A model generated the notes under the pieces. It had not been told where the DNA came from. It ran no database searches and saw nothing but the letters and a program-made list of their open reading frames with translations. Position numbers and translations under genes: made by a program. A stretch of 64,000 nucleotides of DNA from Lachnoclostridium sp. UBA1175 (GTDB lineage: Bacteria > Bacillota > Clostridia > Lachnospirales > Lachnospiraceae), in NCBI GenBank assembly GCA_002311665.1, contig DBYX01000005.1, forward strand, positions 224,857 to 288,856. The letters are read 5' to 3'. The stretch's first letter is position 1; each line of letters begins with the position of its first letter. Below are positions 8,115-16,542 of the stretch, piece after piece.

Positions 8115-9137
8115 TCAGTCGAACAATCCGCTTATGGAGATGGAGAGCAGAAGGTAATCGCCGTCCTCCAGAGAAACCTTTCCCCGGTAGCTGAATATGC
8201 ATCGTGTATAGGTGCCGCCGGCTCCGATATCCCCTTCCAGCAGCAGATTGGTTTTTCTTCCGTTGATCTTGATGTGGTACACAGGTCCGAGATCCGTGTC
8301 AACCTTCTCACCGATGGTGAAGTTGCTCAGCGAATAGTTTTTACCTTCGGGGTTGACGTCCAGGAGGAATTCCGAGAAGCGGATCCGGCTGTCGTTCGTC
8401 TGGAATATCAGCGACTCCAGCGGGATCGCGGAGATGCCCCGGTCGGATATCACCTTATAGCTATAGTAATACTCGACGGGATCCGTTCCGGTCTCGTTTT
8501 TATCCGGACCATTCGGAATTTCGTCCGAAACGATTGCTTCGTTCTTCGGTTCATCGGGATTATCCGCGTTCTTATCGTGCGGGTCATCCTGCAGATTTTT
8601 ATCGTTGCTTATGAATTTATCTCCGCCGAGATACGTGGAAGAAGGATCGGGAGTGTCGAGGTTGGCGTCCGCGGTGCCGGTCAGCGTGGGAGCGATCGTT
8701 TCCGTAGACAGAGGATATCCCCCGGAATCCCCCTTCTTCTTGCTCAGGAACAGACTCGAGGTCATCGCGAGAAGCACGCCGACGATGAGTACGGCAGCGG
8801 CGACGCCGGAGAGGGACACGATGATCTGTCTCCGGTTGTCCGCGAGGTACGCGAGAACGCGGTTGCGTTTCTTCTGCGTCTTCGGAGCTGCTTCCCGGTT
8901 GGGCTCCTGCGTCTTCGGAGCTGCTTCCCGGTTGATCTTCGCCAGGATGCGGGGCATCAGATCCGGCGCCTGTTGCCTGGCGTATTCGGCAAATGCCCTT
9001 TCCCATTCGGGAGTCTGCGGTATGTCACCGATGTCCGCGGGATCGATCTCGCGATCCGGGGAGATATCGTCGGGATCCGGGCATATCAATTGTTCGTCCG
9101 GAACAACAGTCCCGAAGCGGTCATCGTTATCGGTCAT
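8115..9137 (-). CDS. Membrane anti-sigma factor-like protein
   Basis: A 340-residue single-pass protein encoded directly after, and overlapping by 11 bases, the ECF sigma gene: the classic place for its anti-sigma factor. Residues 1-105 are cytosolic and acidic, ending in a basic stretch with a duplicated NREAAPKTQ. One transmembrane helix spans about residues 106-130 (IIVSLSGVAAAVLIVGVLLAM). The outer part starts with a low-complexity Asp/Asn/Pro linker (about 150-215) and ends in a compact beta-rich sensor-like domain. There is no clear HxxxCxxC zinc motif, so it is not a ZAS-type anti-sigma factor. Function is inferred from context. Confidence 0.6.
   Translation of the reverse strand: MTDNDDRFGTVVPDEQLICPDPDDISPDREIDPADIGDIPQTPEWERAFAEYARQQAPDLMPRILAKINREAAPKTQEPNREAAPKTQKKRNRVLAYLADNRRQIIVSLSGVAAAVLIVGVLLAMTSSLFLSKKKGDSGGYPLSTETIAPTLTGTADANLDTPDPSSTYLGGDKFISNDKNLQDDPHDKNADNPDEPKNEAIVSDEIPNGPDKNETGTDPVEYYYSYKVISDRGISAIPLESLIFQTNDSRIRFSEFLLDVNPEGKNYSLSNFTIGEKVDTDLGPVYHIKINGRKTNLLLEGDIGAGGTYTRCIFSYRGKVSLEDGDYLLLSISISGLFD
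8874..8934 (-). repeat. Perfect 28-base direct duplication inside the anti-sigma gene
   Basis: Bases 8874-8901 and 8907-8934 are identical over 28 bases with a 33-base period. This duplicates an 11-residue unit containing NREAAPKTQ just inside the membrane. The absence of differences between the copies suggests a recent event. Confidence 0.85.
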
Positions 9138-9657
9138 ATCCGCACCTCCTTATCTTATTGACGGCCTCGCGGTAAATCCACGCGACCGTGCCCTGCGGTT
9201 TACCCACAGCCTCCGCGATCTCGCGGAAGGTGAGACCCATCAGGTGTTTCATGGAAACGATCTCGCGCTCGCCCGGTGTCATCAGGGCAAGCACCTGTTC
9301 CACGGCAATCTCGTTGATGATGTCGTCGGCGTTCGACGGAACCGCGCCGATATCGGTCTCCTCTGCAGTGTCGATGGAGATCAGACGGCTGTTGGCGCGG
9401 AAATGGTCGATCGCGCGGTTGCGGGCCATCGTCGCGAGGTACCCCTTGTGCCCGTTGCCGGGACGGTAGGCGGGAGGGGATTCCCAGAGCTTCAGAAACA
9501 GATCGGCCGTGATGTCCTCTGCGTCCTCTCGCTGCGGGATCACGGAACTCACAACCTGAAAAAGATACGCGGAATACTCGGTGTATATGCGCATCAGGCC
9601 ATCTTGCTCGCGTCGCCGGATCGCCTCCAGGCAATCGGCAAACTCCCGGTCTGTCAT
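9127..9657 (-). CDS. ECF-type RNA polymerase sigma factor
   Basis: A 176-residue sigma-70 family extracytoplasmic-function sigma factor. Region 2 includes EDAEDITADLFLKLWE, which follows the core-binding and -10 recognition helices. Region 4 carries the helix-turn-helix FREIAEAVGKPQGTVAWIYREAV. The minus-strand start at 9657 is chosen because AAGGAG lies six bases upstream. The frame runs further upstream to 9837 but without homology or a ribosome site. The gene overlaps the anti-sigma gene by 11 bases, implying translational coupling and an autoregulated membrane-stress module. Target promoters are not evident in the window. Confidence 0.88.
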   Translation of the reverse strand: MTDREFADCLEAIRRREQDGLMRIYTEYSAYLFQVVSSVIPQREDAEDITADLFLKLWESPPAYRPGNGHKGYLATMARNRAIDHFRANSRLISIDTAEETDIGAVPSNADDIINEIAVEQVLALMTPGEREIVSMKHLMGLTFREIAEAVGKPQGTVAWIYREAVNKIRRCGYDR

Positions 9658-9764
9658 GGAATCTCCTTCCCCGAAACCGTGCTCTTCCCGGGCGAAGTAC
9701 ATACCGGATGAAGCCCTTGTTGACCTAGATACGGAACGGTTTCGTATTTTTATGGACATTTTTT

Positions 9765-9780
9765 CGGTTCTTTCGAACCG
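9765..9780. promoter_or_regulatory. Hairpin upstream of the sigma operon
   Basis: CGGTTC at 9765-9770 pairs with GAACCG at 9775-9780. It lies about 110 bases upstream of the sigma start in the divergent region 9658-9918, a plausible control site for the minus-strand operon. Confidence 0.3.
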
Positions 9781-9836
9781 GGTCCGAACTGTCGATAAGT
9801 ATACAGCATTTAACAATAAGTGTATTCCTAATGACA

Positions 9837-9865
9837 TTGAAAATCAAGCGAAATCCCTTTACCTT
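9837..9865 (+). promoter_or_regulatory. Probable promoter for the SDR gene
   Basis: TTGAAA at 9837-9842 and TACCTT at 9860-9865 with 17-base spacing, about 55 bases before the SDR start. A perfect 14-base palindrome, GGCGTCGCGACGCC at 9888-9901, lies in the leader between this promoter and the start codon. Confidence 0.4.
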
Positions 9866-9918
9866 GGAGGAGTAGTTCGGTAAAGCGGGCGTCGCGACGC
9901 CTGCGGAAAGGCGGAAAT

Positions 9919-10671
9919 ATGTACGATATCAAAGGAAAATGGGCACTGATCACGGGCGCGGCCCGCGGTATCGGTTTTCTCACGGCGCAGTTCATGGCGC
10001 GCCAGGGGTGCAACCTGATCCTGCACAGCCGCAGTCTTGAGCATACGGAGAAGGTGATGCGCGAGGTGAGAGCGTACGGCGTACAGGCGTACGCGGTCGA
10101 GGCGGACCTCGGGGACCTCGACGCGGTGAAGCGCATGTGCGAGGAGATCGACGGGCTTGAGGTGCCGGTCGATATCGTCCTCAACAACGCGGGGCTGCAG
10201 ATCGCATACCGGAAGAATTATTTTGCGACGCCGGTCGAGGATTACACGGTCAGCTTCGCGGTCAACACGATCGCGCCTGCCGTCATATGTTATCATTTTA
10301 TGCCGAAAATGATCGCCCGCGGGACCGGGCGTATTGTCAATACAACGAGCGGTATCGCGCTCGACGTGTGCCAGGCGGGGTACTCCGCGAGCAAGGCGGC
10401 GCTCGACAAGATTACGATCGATCTCGGGTCGACCGTGCAGGGCACCGACGTGATGATCAACCTGGCCGATCCCGGCTGGTGCAGAACCGATCTCGGCGGT
10501 CCGGGCGCACCGAACGCGCCGGAGACGACGATCCCCGGCATTGTCGTCGGTGTCTTCGCGGACGACAAAAAATCCGGCCGTCATCTCTCCGCGCAGTCGT
10601 TCACGGGAATGACCATCGAGGCGGCGGTCCGCAAATGCGAGGCGGAGTTCGACAGCCCGTACGCGATGTGA
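9919..10671 (+). CDS. Short-chain dehydrogenase/reductase
   Basis: A 250-residue cytosolic NAD(P)-dependent oxidoreductase of the classical SDR type. The cofactor motif TGAARGIG (residues 13-20), the structural NNAG, and the catalytic Tyr155 and Lys159 in YSASK are all present, with the active-site Ser in NTTSG. The length matches the family. The substrate cannot be read from the sequence. The C-terminal GRHLSAQSFTGMTIE is unlike fatty acid synthesis FabG, so a sugar or polyol role is possible. An iron alcohol dehydrogenase follows about 100 bases later on the same strand. Confidence 0.87.
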   Translation: MYDIKGKWALITGAARGIGFLTAQFMARQGCNLILHSRSLEHTEKVMREVRAYGVQAYAVEADLGDLDAVKRMCEEIDGLEVPVDIVLNNAGLQIAYRKNYFATPVEDYTVSFAVNTIAPAVICYHFMPKMIARGTGRIVNTTSGIALDVCQAGYSASKAALDKITIDLGSTVQGTDVMINLADPGWCRTDLGGPGAPNAPETTIPGIVVGVFADDKKSGRHLSAQSFTGMTIEAAVRKCEAEFDSPYAM

Positions 10672-10773
10672 CGCGGCAGGACGGCTGTTGTGCGGACCCG
10701 TGAGGGATCCGCACAAGGGATGGGAAATTGATAAAAGAATAAGGCGATCGGCCTGATGAGAAAGGGGTTACGG

Positions 10774-11952
10774 ATGAACAATTTCGATTTTTACGCACCA
10801 ACTTATTTTGCGTTTGGCAAGGACCAGGAGAACCGCGCGGGCGAGCTCGTGAAGCGCTTCGGCGGAACGAAGGTTCTGATCCACTACGGCGGCGGCAGCG
10901 TGGTCCGCTCGGGTCTGCTCGACCGTGTGAAGGCGTCTTTGGAGAAGGAGGGCATCGCGTACGCGGAGCTCGGCGGCGTGAAGCCGAATCCGCGCAGCGG
11001 ACTTGTGTACGAGGGCATTGATCTGTGCCGGAAGGAGGGCGTGGACTTCCTGCTCGCCGTGGGCGGCGGAAGCACGATCGACTCCTCCAAGGCGATCGCC
11101 GCGGGCGTTCTGTACGACGGCGATTTCTGGGATTTCTATTGCGGCAAAGCGTTCGTGAAGCAGGCGCTTCCGGTCGGTACCGTGCTGACGATCGCGGCGG
11201 CCGGCAGTGAGGGCAGCGGCGACAGCGTGATCACGAAGGAGGAGGGAATGTTCAAGAGAGGAACCGGAAGCAACGCGCTCCGTCCGAAGTTCAGCATCCT
11301 GAACCCGGCTCTCACGCAGACACTTCCCCCGCATCAGACGGCAGCCGGCATCACGGATATCATGGCGCATCTGTACGAGCGCTACATCACGAGAACAACG
11401 GAGGTCGAGGTGACCGACCGTATGATCGAGGCGCTTATGATGACGCTGATCCACGAGGGACCGCGCGTGATCGAGAACCCGAACAACTACGAGGCGCGCG
11501 CCAACATTATGTGGGCGGGCATGATGGCGCACAACAACTCCTGCGGCGTGGGACGCAGCCAGGACTGGATCAGCCATATGATGGAGCACGAGCTTTCCGC
11601 ACTGTACGACTGTGCGCACGGCGCGGGACTCGCCGTGGCAATGCCGGCGGTGTTCTCCTACGAGCTGCCGCACGCGATGATGCGCTTCGCGCAGGTGGCC
11701 AACCGCGTCTGGGGATGCCCGATGGATTTTGCGAATCCGGAGTCGACCGCGAAGGCCGGCATCGAGGCTCTCCGCAACTTCCTCACTTCCCTCGGCATGC
11801 CTCGCACGATCGGAGAGCTCGGCGGGAGCGAGGCGGATATCGCGAAGCTCACGGAGGTGCTCTGCTACGGCGACGGCGGCAACGGGACCATCAACGGTTT
11901 CCTCAAGCTCGATGCGGTGCAGTGTGCGGAGATCTACCGCGCGATGCTGTAA
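10774..11952 (+). CDS. Iron-containing alcohol dehydrogenase (BDH/YqhD-like)
   Basis: A 392-residue group III alcohol dehydrogenase, likely NADPH-dependent and reducing aldehydes to alcohols in fermentation. The nucleotide loop GGGSTIDSSK and the metal site are visible: Asp195 and His199 in ITDIMAHLYERY, and further His in HMMEHELSALYDCAHGAGLA. The ATG at 10774 is preferred over 10756 because AAAGGGG sits at the right distance. The length is normal. It may be transcribed with the preceding SDR gene. Exact substrate (butyraldehyde, lactaldehyde or others) is not determinable. Confidence 0.9.
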   Translation: MNNFDFYAPTYFAFGKDQENRAGELVKRFGGTKVLIHYGGGSVVRSGLLDRVKASLEKEGIAYAELGGVKPNPRSGLVYEGIDLCRKEGVDFLLAVGGGSTIDSSKAIAAGVLYDGDFWDFYCGKAFVKQALPVGTVLTIAAAGSEGSGDSVITKEEGMFKRGTGSNALRPKFSILNPALTQTLPPHQTAAGITDIMAHLYERYITRTTEVEVTDRMIEALMMTLIHEGPRVIENPNNYEARANIMWAGMMAHNNSCGVGRSQDWISHMMEHELSALYDCAHGAGLAVAMPAVFSYELPHAMMRFAQVANRVWGCPMDFANPESTAKAGIEALRNFLTSLGMPRTIGELGGSEADIAKLTEVLCYGDGGNGTINGFLKLDAVQCAEIYRAML

Positions 11953-11993
11953 GATTTTCCGCGGAATATAAGGTTAAACGGAGCATAAGCCGT

Positions 11994-12022
11994 TTGACTG
12001 CGGTAGCAGAATGCGTTATAAT
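11994..12022 (+). promoter_or_regulatory. Strong sigma-A promoter for the GH9 gene
   Basis: TTGACT at 11994-11999 and consensus TATAAT at 12017-12022 with exactly 17 bases between them, 82 bases before the start codon. The leader contains a GC-rich inverted repeat (CGCGCGG with CCGCGCG) around 12039-12067. Confidence 0.75.
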
Positions 12023-12103
12023 AAAGAGTCGGAAAACGGCGCGCGGCGACATCTCGGTCGACCGCGCGATCTCATAACAAACAAGCAAAGGGGTACAAAA
12101 ACT

Positions 12104-13873
12104 ATGGCAGTATATGAATCCGCTGCGGCGGACTGCGGGAAGAAGCCGCTGACCTGGCAGGAGCCGGGCAAGGGCGAACCGCTCCCGGTGATCCGCGTCA
12201 ACCAGCTCGGCTACGCGCCGAAGCTCCCGAAGAAGGTGGTCGTGACGGCCGGGGGAGACTATGTGTTGACGGACGCGAACGGGGCAACAGTGAAGAATTT
12301 TCCAAAGGTGGAGACGAAGGACGATGTCGCTTCCGGCGATTCGGTCGCGATGCTGGAGCTCGGCGAGCTGGAGCCCGGGACGTACACGCTCACGGGCGGC
12401 GGTGAGAGCCGCGTGATCGAGGTGACGGAGCGCCCGTGGCAGGCGGTGACGGACGCGCTCATCAAGGGCCTTTACTTCCAGCGGTGCGATGAACTTCAGG
12501 AGGAGCACGCGGGGATATACAAGCACCCGGCGTGCCACACCGGCCCGGCGGAGGAGTGGCGCAAGCCCGAGCCGCCGATCCCGGAGGACGTGAGGGCGCA
12601 GATCCCGGCTCACTTCCTGAAGATGCTGGAAATCCCGCCGGAGGAACCGTACGGTGAGGCACCCTCTCCGCGCAGGATCAAGGGCGGCTGGCACGATGCC
12701 GGCGACTACGGCAAATACGTCGGCCCCGGCGCGGTGACGGTCGCTCATCTTCTGTATGCGTGGAAACTGTTCCCGCAGGGCTGCAGTGACGATCTGAACA
12801 TCCCGGAGACCGGCAACGGTGTGCCGGACATCCTGAACGAGACGCGCTTCGAGCTCGAGTGGATCCTGCAGATGCAGCGCGCGGACGGAGCGTTTTACCA
12901 CAAGCTGACGTCGGATCATTTTCCGCCGTTTATCATGCCCGAGGAGGATACCCAGCAGGAGTACCTCTCGCCGATCTCACGCACCGCGACCTCGGATGCG
13001 GTGGCGGCGCTTGCGCTGGCATCCCGCGTGTACCGCCCGTACGATGCGGAGTTCGCGGACAAGTGCCTGAGCACGGCGCTCTTCGGCTGGAAGTGGCTGA
13101 CGGAGCATCCGGAGACTCGGCCGTACCGCAATCCGTTCGGACTGCAGTCCGGCTTCTACGGCGACGGTGAGGATCACGACGAGCGCTTCTGGGCGGCGTG
13201 CGAGCTCTATGCGACGACCGGGGAGACTGCTTACCGCGAGGCGGCGGAGGGTTTCTACCGCGAGGTGAGAAAACTTACGCAGTTCGGCTGGGCGGAAGTG
13301 TCCGGGCTCGGCGCGCTGTGCTGCCTGTTTGATCTGAAGGAAAACGGCGGCGAGATCCTGTATGACGATCTGAAGCAGGCGTTCCTGCGCAGAAGCGAGT
13401 GGGCACTTCTGGTTGTGAAGGCATCCGGCTACGGGACCGCGATCCCCGCGACCAACTACGAGTGGGGCAGCATTCTGACCTCGATGAGCAACGCGATGGC
13501 GATGATTATGAACACGCTTCTCACGGGGCGCGAGGATATGCGTGACGCGGCGCTTCTGCAGCTTGATTACGCGCTCGGTCTCAACGCGATGGACCTCTCC
13601 TTCGTCACCGGTTACGGCGAGCGTCAGGTGATGTTCCCGCACCATCGTCCTTCGGGGGCGGACGGGATCGAAGCTCCGGTGCCCGGTCTGATCGCAGGAG
13701 GCCCGAACAACAAGATGAACTATCCCACCGTGAAGGATCGCCTCGGCGATGTGCCGGCGGCCAAGTCCTACATCGACGAGACCGATTTTGCCGATATGAA
13801 CGAGATCGCGATCTACTGGAACTCGCCGACCGTGTTTGTGGCGGCGTACTACAACGCGCTGACCGCGGAGTGA
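12104..13873 (+). CDS. Intracellular glycoside hydrolase family 9 (glucanase)
   Basis: A 589-residue family 9 glycosidase acting on beta-1,4-glucan or cello-oligosaccharides by inversion. An N-terminal Ig-like domain (about residues 25-115, VIRVNQLGYAPKLPKK...) is typical of the CelD type. The (alpha/alpha)6 barrel has Asp198 and Asp201 in GGWHDAGDYGKY, His513 in HHRPS and the acid Glu567 in DMNEIAIYWN. There is no signal peptide, cohesin/dockerin or binding module, so it probably works in the cytosol on imported oligosaccharides. The start at 12104 has AAAGGGG upstream and follows the promoter at 11994. It is a single-gene unit ending at a strong terminator. Confidence 0.9.
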   Translation: MAVYESAAADCGKKPLTWQEPGKGEPLPVIRVNQLGYAPKLPKKVVVTAGGDYVLTDANGATVKNFPKVETKDDVASGDSVAMLELGELEPGTYTLTGGGESRVIEVTERPWQAVTDALIKGLYFQRCDELQEEHAGIYKHPACHTGPAEEWRKPEPPIPEDVRAQIPAHFLKMLEIPPEEPYGEAPSPRRIKGGWHDAGDYGKYVGPGAVTVAHLLYAWKLFPQGCSDDLNIPETGNGVPDILNETRFELEWILQMQRADGAFYHKLTSDHFPPFIMPEEDTQQEYLSPISRTATSDAVAALALASRVYRPYDAEFADKCLSTALFGWKWLTEHPETRPYRNPFGLQSGFYGDGEDHDERFWAACELYATTGETAYREAAEGFYREVRKLTQFGWAEVSGLGALCCLFDLKENGGEILYDDLKQAFLRRSEWALLVVKASGYGTAIPATNYEWGSILTSMSNAMAMIMNTLLTGREDMRDAALLQLDYALGLNAMDLSFVTGYGERQVMFPHHRPSGADGIEAPVPGLIAGGPNNKMNYPTVKDRLGDVPAAKSYIDETDFADMNEIAIYWNSPTVFVAAYYNALTAE

Positions 13874-13925
13874 GCGGCATAATTCGGACAGAAGATTTAC
13901 GCACGCAAGCCAAATACAGAGTAAC

Positions 13926-13962
13926 ACAGGCCGGGAAAACGGTATTTCCCGGCCTGTTTCTT
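13926..13962 (+). terminator. Intrinsic terminator after the GH9 gene
   Basis: A 12-base perfect stem (CAGGCCGGGAAA with its complement at 13945-13956) followed by TTTCTT. Confidence 0.85.
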
Positions 13963-13995
13963 ATGTCCGGACGTATTTTTCCTTGTGCGCACCTA

Positions 13996-14024
13996 TGGAA
14001 AACAGGGGTAATCTGTGCTATAAT
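13996..14024 (+). promoter_or_regulatory. Promoter for the phospholipase C-like gene
   Basis: Consensus TATAAT at 14019-14024 with a weak TGGAAA 17 bases upstream. A perfect hairpin, AGCCGGG with CCCGGCT (14043-14059), sits in the leader without a T tract. Confidence 0.5.
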
Positions 14025-14096
14025 TCCCGTATGCGAAGAAAACAGCCGGGCATCCCGGCTTGGAAGATACAATGGGAGAAAAAGGAGTGATTGACC

Positions 14097-14906
14097 ATGC
14101 CATCCTGTTATGCTCACAGAAGATTCGGAATCGATGTCTTTAAGGCACTTCCCAATGATGTGAAAGTGCTGATACGGCAGCATCTGCCGCTGTATCTGAT
14201 CGGACTGCACGGGCCGGATCTGTTGTTCTATCACCGCTTCGGAGCCGAGTCGGCAGTGGAGAAGTTCGGGCACAAGCTGCATCACACGGAGTTTGCGGAA
14301 TTTTACGCGAACGCGTCGATGGTGATCCGGAATTCGGAGGATGACCGGCAGCTTGTTTACTACTACGGCGTACTGTGCCACCTGTATCTTGACGCGTACT
14401 GCCATCCGATCGTGAACGGCCGCAAAGACGAGATCGGCGTGACGCACGGCAAGCTCGAGATGGAGTATGAGCGCTATCTGATGAGCCGCGACGGCAAGAA
14501 CCCGATGAACTTCAAGGCTGCCGGACACATCGCGGTGTTCCGCGAGTACGCGGAGGTGATCGCGCCGTTCTATCTCGGCGTGAGCGCGGACGACATTATG
14601 AAGTGTCTGATTGCCATGAAGGCGTCGCTGTACCTCACCAGAACGGCCAACCCGCTGCTTCGCCGCGCGGTGTGCAAGGTGTGCGGCTACGCGGACCGGG
14701 GAGACAAGGTCGCAAGCCTGCTGCTGTCGCACGAGCCGAGCGAGAGCTGTATGCCGGCGATCCGGGAGCTGCAGGAGGCGTATGACGAGGCTGTGGAGCC
14801 TGCGGCGGATGCCATCTGCTCGTACAGCGATTATCTGTTCCGCCGGCATGATCTGCCGGAGTATGTTGATTACACATTCGGGGGAAGACCACATCGGGAG
14901 GAGTAG
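14097..14906 (+). CDS. Zinc-dependent phospholipase C-like protein
   Basis: A 269-residue protein of the zinc-dependent phospholipase C / S1-P1 nuclease-like helical superfamily. Conserved features are the N-terminal MPSCYAHRRFG, a HGPDLLFY block, KLHHTEF and CHLYLDAYCHP, rich in His and Asp that would bind zinc. There is no signal peptide, unlike secreted phospholipases, so substrate and location are uncertain. AAGGAG at 14082-14087 selects the ATG at 14097 over the TTG at 14091. It is followed six bases after its stop by the 1-phosphofructokinase gene, so the two are co-transcribed. Confidence 0.72.
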   Translation: MPSCYAHRRFGIDVFKALPNDVKVLIRQHLPLYLIGLHGPDLLFYHRFGAESAVEKFGHKLHHTEFAEFYANASMVIRNSEDDRQLVYYYGVLCHLYLDAYCHPIVNGRKDEIGVTHGKLEMEYERYLMSRDGKNPMNFKAAGHIAVFREYAEVIAPFYLGVSADDIMKCLIAMKASLYLTRTANPLLRRAVCKVCGYADRGDKVASLLLSHEPSESCMPAIRELQEAYDEAVEPAADAICSYSDYLFRRHDLPEYVDYTFGGRPHREE

Positions 14907-14911
14907 GATCC

Positions 14912-15835
14912 ATGATAGTGACGGTGACGATGAACCCCGCCATCGACAAGACGGCGGAGGTTGACGAGCTGATCATCGGCGGCGTGAACCGTTTGAAAAA
15001 TATCCGCATTGACGAGGGCGGCAAAGGCATTAATGTGTCCAAGACGCTCCGCGTGCTGAACAAGCCCAACATGGCCATCGGCCTGATCGGCGGCAATATG
15101 GGTGACACCATCCGCACGAAGCTGCAGAAGCAGATGATCATGGCGGATTTCGTGTCCATCGCGGGGGAGACCCGCTGCAACCTGAAGGTGCGCAGTGAGT
15201 TCGGGATGACGGAGTTCAACGAGCCCGGCCCGAATGTCACGCAGGGCGAGCTGGAGGACCTGTTTGACCGGATCAAGCGCCACGCGAAGTCGGGGACGCT
15301 GTTCGTGCTGAGCGGCAGCGCGCCGACGGGAGTTCCGGACGATACGTACAAGAAGATGACGGAGATGCTTCACCAGTGCGGCTGCAAGGTGTTCCTGGAC
15401 ACGAGCGGTGCGCTGCTTCGCCGCGGTGTGGAGGCCATCCCGGACTACATCAAGCCGAACCTCAAGGAGCTGATGGAGCTGTACGATGTCAAGACGAAAT
15501 TCGACAGCAGCGAGGAAATCATCGAGTTCGCGAAGGAGAAAGCGACGGATCTGAACGCCAAGGGCATCAAGTTCGTGGCGGTCTCGCTCGGCGCGGACGG
15601 CGCCGCGTTCTGCGACGGTCTTGAGACGATCCACGTGCCCGCGAAGACGATCGAGGTGCAGTCGCGCGTGGGTGCCGGAGACTCGATGACGGCGGCGATC
15701 GCGTACGGACTTGACTCCAATATGTACTTCCGCGACATCGTGCGTTACGCGATGGCGGTTTCTGCGGCGGCGTGTATGACGGAAGGGTCGCAATCGCCGA
15801 CCAAGGAGATGATCGTCAAGTTCTTACGACAGTAG
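14912..15835 (+). CDS. fruK: 1-phosphofructokinase (PfkB family)
   Basis: A 307-residue ribokinase-family sugar kinase, most like 1-phosphofructokinase or tagatose-6-phosphate kinase. It phosphorylates fructose-1-phosphate after PTS uptake. Family signatures are MIVTVTMNPAIDKT at the start, the GGKGINVSKTL substrate loop and the C-terminal RVGAGDSMTA with the catalytic Asp and anion hole. No fructose PTS or FruR gene lies beside it, so PTS coupling is not shown here. The gene begins six bases after the preceding stop, with GGAGGAG upstream. Confidence 0.85.
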   Translation: MIVTVTMNPAIDKTAEVDELIIGGVNRLKNIRIDEGGKGINVSKTLRVLNKPNMAIGLIGGNMGDTIRTKLQKQMIMADFVSIAGETRCNLKVRSEFGMTEFNEPGPNVTQGELEDLFDRIKRHAKSGTLFVLSGSAPTGVPDDTYKKMTEMLHQCGCKVFLDTSGALLRRGVEAIPDYIKPNLKELMELYDVKTKFDSSEEIIEFAKEKATDLNAKGIKFVAVSLGADGAAFCDGLETIHVPAKTIEVQSRVGAGDSMTAAIAYGLDSNMYFRDIVRYAMAVSAAACMTEGSQSPTKEMIVKFLRQ

Positions 15836-15868
15836 TAGAACTTAGTGCAAAGAGGGATTGATGCAAGA

Positions 15869-16474
15869 ATGAAGAAACCCTGGAAGCGTAGGATCATCAT
15901 TATTGTGGCAGCGGTCGTTGTCGTGCTGACCGTGTTCGGCGTGCTCTTTTACATCGAGTATTCGGACGAGCACGAAGTGATCCGGCTCGGCCAATACCGC
16001 GATCTCACGGTGTCCTCCTCGGGCGCGGAGAGCGCGGAGGATGCGCTTGTCACGATGATCGTACAGCGGACGATATTCGGGCGTGCGATGGACCGCAAAG
16101 TCGAGGAGAAATACGAGGACGCGATGGCGTATTTCGAGAGCGAGGCTGCTTATTTCCAGCTTGCGTTGCCCGATTATATCAAGAAATATTATGCGACCGA
16201 CGAGAAAGAGTTCCGCGACAGCGTGCACAGCACGGCGGAGACGACGGTCAAGCAGGCTGCGGTGCTTCACGCGATCGCAGAGAAGGAGAACATCGAGCTC
16301 ACAAACGAGGAGTTTGAGGCGATGATGCCCTCCCTCCTGGAGACATACGGATATACGAGCGAGGCGGAGATGGCGAAGGCGGTCGATCTTCAGTCCGTTC
16401 GCGACGAGCTCTTTCAGGAGAAGGTCATCGATTATCTGATGACGCAGAACACGGTCGTCAGCTCGGGCCAGTGA
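15869..16474 (+). CDS. Small membrane-anchored trigger-factor-C-like protein
   Basis: A 201-residue protein with a basic start (MKKPWKRR), one transmembrane helix (about residues 9-28) and a helical outer domain. LALPDYIKKYYATDEKEFRDSVHSTAETTVKQAAVLHAIAEKENIELTNEEFEAMMPSLLETYG is the pattern of a trigger factor C-terminal or SurA-like chaperone domain. It resembles the larger protein at 6802 in plan. The start at 15869 is inferred from the Lys/Arg-rich N-terminus; a GTG at 15845 is also in frame. The stop codon overlaps a GTG that could start the next gene. Role inferred: extracytoplasmic folding or secretion helper. Confidence 0.55.
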   Translation: MKKPWKRRIIIIVAAVVVVLTVFGVLFYIEYSDEHEVIRLGQYRDLTVSSSGAESAEDALVTMIVQRTIFGRAMDRKVEEKYEDAMAYFESEAAYFQLALPDYIKKYYATDEKEFRDSVHSTAETTVKQAAVLHAIAEKENIELTNEEFEAMMPSLLETYGYTSEAEMAKAVDLQSVRDELFQEKVIDYLMTQNTVVSSGQ

Positions 16475-16542
16475 AAACACCCGGCCGGCGGCGGACACGG
16501 AACATGCAGCCCGGTACGGACAAGTGCTGCGGGGGAACAACA

